NCBI GenBank assembly: GCA_026545765.1 | Contig: CM048841.1 | Location: 5,279,712-5,343,711, forward strand | Origin: Plantago major | Lineage: Eukaryota > Streptophyta > Magnoliopsida > Lamiales > Plantaginaceae | Length of the DNA stretch: 64,000 bases | Direction: 5' to 3' | Notes under the pieces: generated by a model | Databases searched by the model: none | What the model saw: only the letters and a program-made list of their open reading frames with translations | What the model was told of the DNA's origin: nothing | Shown here: piece after piece, positions 1 to 11,155 of the stretch | How the letters are laid out: every line of letters starts with the position of its first letter | Numbering within the stretch: the first letter of the stretch is position 1 | Position numbers and translations under genes: made by a program

Positions 1-889
1 AATAATGATGTTCAGGTCCGGTCTGGTATATACTCGAACCCATTACATACCTTTGTTACAAGACCCAACCGCAACATTTTATGATTAAGTTAGTAAAAAT
101 ACATTTTTTAAGGAAGAGCATATACTCTCTGGCGAGAAACTCTCTTGATCTTCTCTCTTTATTGATACATAGCAGACTGGGGATCGATACTCTCTAGGTA
201 GGAAACTCTCTTAGATAATCTCTCTTTCTGATCTCCATAACGAGCAGAGGCGGAGATCAGTGATACTCTAGGCGGGAAAATGTCTTGATCTTTTTGTACT
301 TTCTTGATCTCCATGCGGGAGAGGGGGTTTGGCGATTACACTCTGGGGTGGAAACTCTCTTCTATCTTTTCTTCTTTCTTCATCCATAGCAGCGGTGGAG
401 GACCGTACCATGTGAAATTATGTTCGTCTGATAATAATTTTGTGTCTTTGGTGGGTGGCGCATACCACCTTGAGGTTCTTCAGGAATCGGTGGGTTGGAA
501 AAAACAACGTAACATGTGAAATACGTTTGTATAATATTTGTGTGTGTAATGGGGTGACCACATCTCACATGAGATTGTTAGGAACAACCAATTAATTATG
601 TTGTATACTTTTGTATTTTATTTTGGTTCCGTTTGAGGATAGATTTTTTGTAAAATAACATATACACATTACTAATTAACAAATCAGATGCAGTGGGACC
701 CTATTTTACATTTTCTATAGTTAACATAAATAAGCTTAATGATATAATATTGGATGAAGAATGACTACGATCGACACCCGATAGCGTTGTCTACAAGGAA
801 TTTTGACTATCTTATTTTCTCGATTAATTTATTTAATCCTCACATTTCTATTTATTATTAAAGTAAACTATCGTAGTTAGTTAATCTAA
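1..889 (+). mobile_element. Helitron-like non-autonomous element, copy 1 (left end outside window)
   Basis: This stretch aligns along most of its length with 14386-15204, so the two are copies of one non-coding repeat family. The right end has Helitron 3'-terminus architecture: a short perfect hairpin (AACTA-TCG-TAGTT, 866-878), then CTAA at 886-889 followed by a T. Helitrons end in CTRR and insert between A and T. Immediately to the right, sequence homologous to an intron of the FLC-like gene B resumes (compare 891 onward with 56812 onward), so the repeat sits inside an intron of gene A. No protein is encoded; short reading frames are not conserved between the copies. The 5' end lies outside the window, so the TC start cannot be checked. 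Confidence 0.5.
121..400 (+). repeat. Minisatellite of about four ~70-bp units inside Helitron-like copy 1
   Basis: Four degenerate units each carry a core like ATACTCT..GG..GAAACTCTCTT followed by a CT-rich stretch and 'TTGATCTCCAT' or a variant (starting near 125, 195, 268 and 338). The second family copy has only about two units (about 14510-14640), so unit number differs between copies. Confidence 0.6.
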
Positions 890-1660
890 TAACTCTGGTG
901 TTTGAGAATATCCTGCAGTAGGCTTCCAAGTATAAATCATACTGACAATATATAGCCTTGCAGAAATTCCAGAGTCGAGTCTTATTTACTGCAGCTATGC
1001 TAGAAATATATATGGAGACTCTTATCATATGTTTCAGTTTAGATAATCTTGACTGGGAATATTATTTTGATGGTTTGATTATTAGTGTGTGTCTAGGAAC
1101 GAATGCTGGTTGATGTCCGAAAATGGGATGAACAACTCAGGATGAATGTTTCGTTCTAGAACAGGATCATACATTAGTAATCTATTATTCCTTTTAACTA
1201 TACAGTGAGTCCTAAGTTATGGATGTCTAATTAACCTCTTACCTACTAAACCAACTACACAACAACAATAGGAACAGGACATGATGACTTTCATCATGTA
1301 ACAAATCTGAATAGATTAATGTGCAGGCATATTAGCAAGCACACAAATTTGTGTTGCAAGTGTAGCGAGGTATAATAACTTACATGATCCTAAACACTTG
1401 CAGGAGAAGTCATTGGTAGAAGATAACATGCTTCTGACGATGAAGGAGAAGAAGGTGATCCAAAAGCTCTATGTTCCATATATACCTGTAAAATATAGCT
1501 TGTTAAACTATGACACAGTGAATGAACACTGAGATTTTTATTGAACTTACAGGTATCTTTAAACAAGGAACACAGAAAGAGACGAAGAAAGTTGAGAATT
1601 GATCTGAATGCCCTGCAGCCAATGACAGGAAACGAGCAACAGGCTGCAATCCCACACTAA
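890..1660 (+). CDS. FLC-like MADS-box gene A, 3' end only (last two coding exons)
   Basis: This is the 3' end of a second FLC-clade gene on the same strand as gene B. From about 890 the sequence aligns with intron 5 through exon 7 of gene B (56812-57804). Coding exons: 1404-1454 (51 nt, EKSLVEDNMLLTMKEKK) and 1553-1660 (108 nt, ending in TAA), each after an AG acceptor; the first is followed by a GTGATC donor. The last exon encodes the KRRRKLRIDLN motif also found in gene B, and its C terminus (after IDLN) runs 16 residues against 9 in gene B. Both exons stay open and in phase, which argues against a dead copy here. Exons 1-5, including the MADS box, would lie left of the window. In MIKC proteins this part is the end of the K domain and the C-terminal tail. 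Functionality cannot be judged from two exons. Confidence 0.7.
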
Positions 1661-1900
1661 ATGATGATGGTTAAGTTGATAACCACTCCTACTATATGTT
1701 CCTGAGGTTTAAAATAAGCTGGTGATTTGATTTATTCACCAAATTAAAACATGGTCCTAATGGCACACAGTGCCTTCATTTTATACAATTCAAAACTGTA
1801 TCTAATATTCCTAATTACACATGAAATTACTGATTTGATCGATCAATTGAGTAGCAATTAAGTAAAATATAGCAGGCAGACATGCATTCAACTAGAAATC
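1661..1900. other. 3' flank of FLC-like gene A
   Basis: Non-coding sequence showing patchy similarity to the 3' flank of gene B (57850-58100). It ends with AAATC (1896-1900), the left target-site duplication of the copia element that follows. Confidence 0.5.
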
Positions 1901-3645
1901 TGAAAGTATGTATGTCCTAGAGACAACAATTATTAGGATTAATATGTCTTGATCACATTCGGTTTATTTTATTATATGAGATATGATATTTATTTGGCAT
2001 TGCATTTATTGAATTAATTATTTGGTTGTTTGAATTATTCTATAAGATGTTCCCATGGACTTTATGTTGTCACTAAGTATGTGAAAACTTGGTGACTAAG
2101 CATAAATCCTAAAATGCCCAATCGATGGTCATTGAGATATGGGATATCAATGATGCATATTAAAGATTGGCATGTAGTGCATCATATTCTTAGAGAATGT
2201 AGTAGTTCTCACGATTCTGAATAACTTGGCTATTCATGATGGACACATGGACACTTTAGAGAGTGTTGGTATACCAACGAGAAACCATTTGATAGATTCT
2301 ATTTATGTGTACATGGAAGTATCGGTGTGTGGGGTGATGAAGTAGTCGGCTTTGACTTGAATTCAATACTTACTACATGTCTTGGTGTTGTGCTTTGACC
2401 ATGACCAATGCTTGCACTCCTAGATAGGGAGTGAACCACGGCGTGTGTTGGGCACATCCACGAAGCATATGGGAGTAGTAGTTGAGCGAATAGGATTCAT
2501 TCCTCATAATAGATTTTAGAGAGAATACTTTAGTTCTCATAATTAGTGTGATCGTTAGTCATTGGCGATGCAAAAGGATGTATTCAAAATAGTGTTTGAA
2601 TATGATCATAGATCAACTAATAAGAATGAGAGATAAATGAATAAGTTATTGGAGCAGACACGATATCAAGTTCTAGACTTATTCGGTATTACGAATGAAA
2701 GGACATATCATCACGAGCCTACATTCTGGTGGTTTGTATATCCTTTCAAGCGTTCCTTGTATATTAATAATGTTTGGTAAATTGTCTAGGAATTTCACTA
2801 AGACCTTGATTTGATTAGTGCTTAATATCTGAGGCACATGTACACTTTATGGTGATTATTCTAGATGGGTATTATGATAAATTATGTATTAATTGAATTA
2901 GTAATAATTTATTATGAAATTATTAAATTAGATTTAATAATATAATGTTTTGAGCCAATTGAAAATGAAGTCCACAAAGATCACAAAAAGATATAAGCGA
3001 GTTGGGCGATGAGAATCGAACTCTTGGACCTCAAATCCATAACCAAATGCATGGCCAGCTGGGCTGGACAAGAGTTTATTATGTATTGGGTTCTTTTATT
3101 TCTTAGCCGATTTTGTGGCAGACAAAATCATATTATCTTCCGTTTCCTTATGGGATCAAACTTAGAGTTTGACATAATAAGGAGTTTGTTTCACGTTGAT
3201 TGGTGATCTCAAAACATTATATATATAGACTAAGTAGTCTTCATAATTCTCAATCAATTCATTCTTGACATTGAATACTCGTTAAATAGTTTGAAGAACC
3301 TCTGGCGTTCTTGGTAGAATTAATCCTGTGGATACCGAGGTTGAGGAATAACAAGTCAATCTGGATCATAACAAGGTGTTGAATCAAGTTGGCGGGAGTT
3401 AATTGAAGATATCACTCAGGAACTTGAAGAGATTGAAGATCGGAAGGCTGAAGCGGAGGAGCAACAATTGGAAGGCTTTGAAGTTTACATTAAGCGATCT
3501 GGTGGAATTGCTTTTTCTTGGAAGTAGCAGTAAGTACAATTCTGACTCTATACATATTCACGTTGAATAATCGTTGTCGATAAGATTAAAATTTTTGAAA
3601 TTAATTGCGTATACTATCGTGTTACATCTTTTACGTATTCTTTCA
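1901..3645 (+). repeat. 5' LTR of copia-1
   Basis: 1745 bp, TG...CA termini, nearly collinear with the 3' LTR. Differences are dominated by 1-4 base indels rather than substitutions. A tRNA-like segment lies on the minus strand at about 3011-3065. Confidence 0.93.
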
Positions 3646-3646
3646 G

Positions 3647-3658
3647 TGGTATCAAAGC
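3647..3658 (+). other. Primer-binding site of copia-1 (initiator tRNA-Met type)
   Basis: TGGTATCAAAGC directly after the 5' LTR matches the usual plant copia site TGGTATCAGAGC with one change. It is the site where tRNA primes minus-strand DNA synthesis. Confidence 0.85.
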
Positions 3659-5439
3659 TAGGCCTGATTAAACGATTATTTACGTGTTATGATAAGTTTA
3701 TGATATGTTTATGTGAGTAAAGTTTGATTAAATAATGATTATGATTATGAATCTGGGTTTGCCAATAAACAACTGATGGGTTTGCTTGTTGTTTCTTCTT
3801 CTCGTGTTCTTATTGTTCATCGTCGTTTACGTACCTGACTTGGGTTTTTGTATTCTTCCTTCATGGGTTTGCTGTCTCTGATCGAACTAGGATTCGATGA
3901 TTTCTTCCAATTCGAATTGGGTTCTGTTCAAATCGAACTGGGTTTGATTCCAAAACAAATTGGGCACTATGATTTCTTGAAAGAAGAATCTAAAATCGCG
4001 ATTAGAATCGCAACAAAAAAAAAAAAACTTAGAATTCGCGATTGGAATCGTAACCACACCTTCGATTAAGTACAGGATGATGAATCGAATAACCTTGATG
4101 TTTATCGATGTTAGGAACAAGAACAAGTTTGAACTATAGATGCCTTGACAAATCGAAATCGAGCTGTTTGGAGAGTTTTGATTTATTCTGAGGACTCAAT
4201 GTATGAAGTTAGGAAACTTCAAAGGCGCCTTTTGAAATTCGATTCTCTCGAGGACTTGGGTTGTGAATAGGCAATTTATTATATTCTGATATTGCCATTT
4301 GAATTTTTAAAAGCTTTTCTAAAACCCGAAGTTTGAACTTACATTTGTTAAACTCAAAAGTTTTGAACTTTTGTTTTGTAGCCCATATGTTTGAACTTAT
4401 GTTATTTTGAATTAATTATAAATTGCATAATGATGTATATTTTGAATTAATAGCATTATGTATTATCTTTAGAAGAGTTTAAATTATTATTTATTGCAAA
4501 CTTTGACTCACAACAATTTGATTGTATCCGTATGATTATGTTATATGATTTATTTGTATAGCATGTTATTAGACTTGCGCATAATTATGCTTACTTGATA
4601 TGTTATTAATTTATTGTAAATTTATATATCAATATAGTCCGCTCATGCATGATTATGCTTGTTTTAAATGTATATATGATTTATTGTAAATTTGTATATG
4701 GCTTTCGAGTTCGCATTATGTATGGGTATAAAGCGCCCATTACTTGATGCATATTAAGGATCTTGGTTTAGCGATTATGTACCCCGATTAAATGTTCCGC
4801 TCAAATTTAAGTCTCGAACTTGGTTGAAAGCGTCATCCTCACAATTAGTGGTGTTTGGACCTTTTAGTTCGAAAGTATTTACACCTAGTGTTTGCTCCGT
4901 TCTCTGGCGAGAACCCTCATGGGTCCATTGTAGAACCAGTGTGATGGTTGTGACTTACTTAGCTATGTCTATTAGCCTAGCGTGAGAATAGTCTAGGGGC
5001 GTCGACAAACTTGGTTTGATCAACGAGTTGCAAAAGCAATTGGTTTAGAGACCTACCAATTCAACTATTGCGGTGATCATACTAGCGAGGAGCGTAATAG
5101 TGGGAATGTGGATCTTGGCCACTATGACTATATTTGATATGAGTTCGTACTCTTCATATGGAATTAGTTGGTATGTGAAAATAGTGGGAGCTAAATATGA
5201 CAAAGTCCATGTTTATTTAGTATTTATGCATGATCATAGAAATTGTTTTGTTATTAATTTAGGTTTATATATACTTCTTTTAGGTCGAATACTATGTCTC
5301 ATTTATGTTAGGAGTATCTTGGAGAAATACACTACATTGGTCCAAACTTTGGATTGGATCCATAGCGTTAGATTTGGTTCTCGGCGAGAAAATTGAATAT
5401 GTGTTGGACACTCCTATTCGATTGTACTGAAGGCTGCTG

Positions 5440-8400
5440 AAGGCGTGCCATATATGATATGGTGGCTCACAAAACATTTGGATGATGCTAAGAATGCATG
5501 ATGTATAATGCTTCTTTGCAATGAACACGGGCTGCAAAAGCGACATTATGAAATGATGCCTTATGAGATTTTAGAACATCTCGAAAGTCTTTTTGACTCG
5601 AGTCGAAAAGCCTTGAGTTTGATCTGTAAAGAGATCTTCAAATGAGGCTCAAGAGGAGGAAGTGTCGATGAACATGTTCTCAACATGATTGGATTAATTG
5701 AAAAACTAGCAGCTACTTGGTATCGAGTTTGAGAACCGTGTTTATGTCATCTTTATCCTCTGGTCATTGCGGATTCATATGCAGCGTTCATTGTGAACTA
5801 CAATATGAATGCTAAAGAAGCTACACTTTGAACTCCACAATATACTTAAGACTTATGGCAGTCCTTATCGAGGAAAGGGCATGCTCATGGTTAAGCAATC
5901 TGCGGCGGCTTTAAGGAAATAACCTAAAGGTAGGTTCAAGCGAAGAAGAAAACAAAGGTGGGCAAAGTTTCCTGCTCTTAAGGCTCGAAGTGGAATTGAA
6001 AAGAAAGACAAGGTACAAAGGATGTTTGCCTCTCTTTATGTGAAGGGGCATTGGAAGAGAAGATTGCGAAAGCAAAAGGTGATGGAGTCTTGGCGCATGG
6101 TGCATCTGGCTCCACGAAAACGTATGTTATTGAAATTAACATGTCTACATATGACCTGATTGGGTATTAGATCTGACATGTGGCTTACACATTACGAATG
6201 ATGTCTGAGGGCTAAGTGAAAGCGGGATGGTTAGACCGGGGAAGTCGACCTCTGGCGTGGGAAATGGAGCAAGAGTTCTGCTGAGCGTGTAGGAACTTAT
6301 AGATTAGATTTGCCCTCGGGTTATAGTTTAGAACTTAATAATTGTTATTTAGTTCCTTGTATTACTAGAAATATTATTTCCATTCGGTGTTAGACATTGA
6401 AGGTTTCCTTCCATTTACGTAATAGAAAGTTTTCCTTTTAACTTTACGATTATGTTGATGGGATTGCTCATCTGAATGGTTTATATTTGCTTGAATGTAG
6501 CGACATATATTTCATATGCAGCGTAAAGGCGAATTAAATGTCTGAAAACCCCACCTATTTATGGCGTAGACTTGGTCATATTAATGAGGCGAAATTGCAA
6601 GATTGAATAAGTTAGACTATTTAACTCCATTTGATTTTGAATCTTATGGAGATTGCGAATCATGCCTCGAAGGAAGATGACTACTAAACCTTTTTCGGAA
6701 AAGGTGTCAAGGCAACAGTGCTTGAGTTGATTCACACAGATGTGTGTGGACCTTTTCCACTCGAGCTAGAGGAGGTTTTCCTACTTTATAACCTTCTTGA
6801 TGACTTCTCTAGGTATGGGCATGTGTATCTTATGAAACACAAGTCGGAGCTTTCGAGAAATTGAAAGAGTATAAAGTGAGGTAGAAAAACAACTTGAGAA
6901 AAGTATTAAGGCTCTTGATCTGATCGAGGTGGAGAATACTTAAGCAAGGAGTTTATAAATTACTTAAAGGCGATGGGATTCGGTCACAATGGACTCCTCT
7001 GAGCATACAAATGAATGGAGTTTCAGGAGGAGAAATCGAACCTTGTTAGACATGGTAAGATCCATGATGAGTTTCTCAACTCTTCAACATTCTTATGGGG
7101 ATATGCATTACAAAATTCAATTTATATTACGAGCAGGGTTCCATCTAAATCGATCGATAAAGCGCCATATGAGTTATGGCATGACAAGAAGCTACTCTAT
7201 CACACATGCGAGCACAGGGTTGTCGACATTAAGTGAAGAAGATGCTCAGCGACAAGTTGGATACTAAAGTGAAAAATGTTACTTTATTGGTTATCCTAGG
7301 AAACGAGGAGGATATTATTTCTATTTTCTGAAGAACACAAAATTGTTGTGTCTAGGAATCGTCCTTTCTAGAAGATGAGTATGTCTTCAAGGAGCAGGGC
7401 GTAAAATAATAGAATTCAAAGAGACTCAAGAACCACAAAGTAACATTGAGGTTGAAAAGTTGTCAATTAGAGGTGACAACAATTGATGGAGCTTTAGAAG
7501 AATCATATGGTGGAAGTATGTCCTTTGGGTGGGCGTCTTCCAACCGATGGGGCGTTTTGGAAAATACTTCCACGGTTGAGAAGTGCTCCTACTCAATCTG
7601 CGAGGCAGTATGGATACCGTCTACGCCTTCCCACGAGACACGATCATGGATGATGTTCTGAACAATCTCAAGATGTCGAGCGATCGACATCGAGAACCTC
7701 ATCACAATCGGAATGCCTGGCTGAACAACCACAAGAAATGTACTCCGTGAGTCGGCGAGGAAAAGAAACCCTCAGTAAGGATGAATCTACTCTTAGAGGA
7801 TCATGAGGATGATGATGTAGACATTAGGATAGGGATGATCCTAAGACTTACAGAGGCAATGTCGACATTGACTCGGAGAGGTAAGAGGCCGTGAAATCCG
7901 AAATAGAATCGATGTATCACAACCAAGTATGGAACTTAGTTGACTTGCACGATGGGGTTAGACCTATTGGATGCAAATGGGTTTTCAAGAGGAAAACCGA
8001 TGTCGATGGCAAGGTGCAAACCTACAAGGCTAGGTTAGTGGCAAAAGATTATAGTCGAATACAAGGTATTGACTACGATGAGACACCTTTTAGCGATTGC
8101 AAAGATCGGTCTATTGATTTTACTTGCAATATTTGCATACCATGATTATGAGATTTGGCAAATGGATGTTAAAACCGCTTTCCTTAATGGAAACCTCGAG
8201 GAGGAGGTGTATATGATACAACACGAGGGCTTCACATCGAGTCGAATCCCAAATCGATTACAAGCTACATAGGTCCATATATGGATTAAAGCAAGCCTCT
8301 AGGAGTTGGAATATCCGCTTTGTGAAATCAAATCGTTTGACTTCGTCGAAGTATGGAAGATCCATGCGTTTACATGAAGCATGGCGATAAAGGAATTGTC

Positions 8401-9385
8401 CTTATGGTTATTTATGTGATGATATATTGATCATGGGAAATAACATTCCTTTCTTCTGATCCGTGAAAGATTGGTTATCGAAACTTTTTGATGAAGGATT
8501 TGGGTGAAGCTGCTACATCCTTGGCATTAAAATCCATAGGGATAGAGCAGCGGGATGTTGGGGCTATCACGATCCACCTACCTCGACAAGGTCTTTGAAG
8601 CTTTAGAATGGAAGAATCAAAGAAAGGATTCTTGCCGACAAGACATGGGGTTACTCTATCGATGAGATCGTCCTTCTGAAAGAGAAATCGAAAACATGAA
8701 GAAGATACCATATGCATCGGCAATCGGATCTATCATGTATGCCATGAATTGCACAAGGCGGATGTGGCCTATGCCTTTGGCGTTACTTATCGACACCAGC
8801 GAATCCGGTGAAAAACTTTGGACATTGTAAAACAATTATTAGGTATCTTCGAAGAACCAAAGATTAATTTCTGGTGTATGGTGGACAACCGAGCTAGTGG
8901 CGTGGAGTGCGTTGATGCTAGTTTTCGATCGGAATCTGAGATGACTATAAGTCCTGCTGGATATGTGTTTGTTCTTAACGGCGGGCGGTGAGTTGGAAAA
9001 GTTCCAAGCAAGCCACCGCTGGCTGATTCAACGGCGAATCCAGTACATTCTTTGCATCGAAGCAGCGAAGGAGGTATGCGGATTTACGAGTTCTGAAGGA
9101 ACTGGGGTAGTTCAAGTGCTAATAGTCGATAAAAGTTTATTGCGACAACAAAGGTGCGGTGGCACAAGCGAAGGAGCCAAGATCCACAAACAGGAACAAG
9201 CATGTACCTAGGAAGTACCATGTGATTAGAGAATTGGTAGCTAGAGGAGAAGTATCTATAGAACGTGTACCCACTGAGGATAATGTAGCTGATCCTTTCA
9301 CCAAAGCTTTAAGTTTGGATAATCATGTTAGACATTATGAGAATCAGGTGTTAAACATATGGGTGATTGGCTCTGGGCCAGTGGG
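5440..9385 (+). pseudogene. Decayed copia gag-pol of copia-1
   Basis: Remnants of one polyprotein in copia order. Gag-like text lies about 5440-6110 (ending in a basic stretch, 5930-6110). The GAG-pre-integrase motif (YLWRRLGHINEAKLQ) is near 6556. Integrase core pieces run about 6710-7250 (LELIHTDVCGPFP; then NEWSFRRRNRTLLDMVRSMM with VPSKSIDKAPYELWHDKK in another frame). Reverse transcriptase runs from about 7891 ([40 protein letters not shown] at about 8157). The catalytic YVDD box near 8410-8440 is readable only across a one-base frameshift. RNase H ends at about 9200-9390 (VPTEDNVADPFTKAL). No single frame covers a whole domain, so the copy cannot make its own enzymes as read here. Many breaks are single-base indels. 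Confidence 0.85.
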
Positions 9386-9389
9386 AGAT

Positions 9390-11150
9390 TGAAAGTATGT
9401 ATGTCCTAGAGCATGACAATTATTAGGATTAATATGTACTTGATCACATTAGGTTTATTTTATTATATGAGATATGATATTTATTTGGCATTGCATTTAT
9501 TGAATTAATTATTTGGTTGTTTGAATTATTCTATAAGATGTTCCCATGGACTTTATGTTGTCACTAAGTATGTGAAAACTTGAGTGACTAAGCATAAGTC
9601 CTAAAATCGCCCCAATCGATGGTCATTGAGATATGGGATATCAATGATGCATATTAAAGATTGGCATGTAGTGCATCATATTCTTAGAGAATGTAGTAGT
9701 TCTCACGACTCTGAATAACTTGGCTATTCATGATGGACACATGGACACTTTAGAGAGTGTTGGTATACCAACGAGAAACCATTTGATAGATTCTATTTAT
9801 GTGTCTATGGAAGTATCGGTGTGTAGGGTGATGAAGTAGTCCTTTGACTTGAGGTCAATACTTACTACATGTGCGGAGTGTTGTGCTTTGACCATGACCA
9901 ATGCTTGCACTCCTAGATAGGGGTAGACACGGCATGTGTTGGGCACATCACGAAGCATATGGGAGTAGTAGTTGGTAGAGATAGGATTCATTCCTCATAA
10001 TAGATTTTAGAGAGAATACTTTAGTTCTCATAATTAGTGTGATCGTTAGTCATTGGCCAATGCAAAAAAGGATGTATTCAAAATAGTGTTTGAATATGAT
10101 CATAGATCAACTAATAAGAATGAGAGATAAATGAATAAGTTATTGGAACAGACACAATATCAAGTTCTAGACTTATTAAGTATTCGCGAATGAAAGGGCC
10201 GTATCATCCACGAGCCCTACATTACGGTGGTTTGTATATCCTTTCAAAGCGTTCCTTGTATATTAATAATGTTTGGTAAATTGTCTAGGAATTTCACTAA
10301 GACCTTGATTTGATTAGTGCTTAATATCTGAGGCATATGGGTGACTTTATAGTGATTGTTCTACCGATGGGTATTATGATAAATTATGTATTAATTGAAT
10401 TAGTAATAATTTATTATGAGAATTATTAAATTAGATTTAATAATATAATGTTTTGGGCCAATTGAAAATGAAGTCCACAAAGATCACAAAAAGATATAAG
10501 CGAGTTGGGCTGATGAGAATCGAACTCTTGGACCTCAAATCCATAACCAAACTGCATGGCCAACTGGGCTGGACAAGAGTTTATTATGTATTGGGTTCTT
10601 TTATTTCTTGGCCGATTTTGTGGCAGACAAAATCATATTATCTTCCGTTTCCTTATGGGATCAAACTTAGAGTTTGACATAATAAGGAGTTTGTTTGCAC
10701 GTTGATTCGGTGATCTCAAAACATTATATATATAGACTAAGTAGTCTTCATAATTCTCAATCAATTCATTCTTGACATTGAATACTCATTAAATAGTTTG
10801 AAGAACCTCCTAGCGTTCTTGGTAGAATTAATCCTGTGGATCTGAGGTTGAGGAATAACAAGTCAATCTGGATCATAACAAGGTGTTGAATCAAGTTGAG
10901 CGAGGAGTTAATTGAAGATATCACTCGAGGAACTTGAAGAGATTGAAGATCGAAGTGAAGAGGAGCAACAATTGGAAGGCTTGAAGTTTACATTGCGATC
11001 TGGTGGAATTGCTTTTCTTTGGAAGTAGCCAAGTAAGTACAATTACAGCTCTATACATGTTCACGTTGAATAATCGTTGTCAGTAAGATTAAAATTTTTC
11101 GAAATTCCGCTGCGTATACTATCGTGTTACATCTTTTACGTATTCTTTCA
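9390..11150 (+). repeat. 3' LTR of copia-1
   Basis: 1761 bp; starts TGAAAG after the polypurine tract and ends TTTCA before the AAATC target duplication at 11151-11155. Confidence 0.93.
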
Positions 11151-11155
11151 AAATC

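Larger units (their letters stand above)
1901..11150 (+). mobile_element. Ty1/copia LTR retrotransposon, full length but coding-defective (copia-1)
   Basis: A complete element by structure: two long direct repeats (1901-3645 and 9390-11150) that begin TGAAAG and end TTTCA, flanked by the identical 5-bp target duplication AAATC (1896-1900 and 11151-11155). A primer-binding site complementary to initiator tRNA-Met (TGGTATCAAAGC, 3647-3658) follows the 5' LTR, and a purine-rich tract (GTGGGAGAT) precedes the 3' LTR. The internal order of integrase before reverse transcriptase before RNase H identifies Ty1/copia. Reading frames are broken by many small indels and stops. It is inserted just downstream of FLC-like gene A, in the same orientation. 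Confidence 0.95.

Noticed and set aside
10500..10575. A genuine tRNA-Ser gene on the minus strand
   Set aside because: The anticodon-like loop reads TGA, but there is no long variable arm and no acceptor stem, and it lies within both LTRs. Kept only as a tRNA-like finding.
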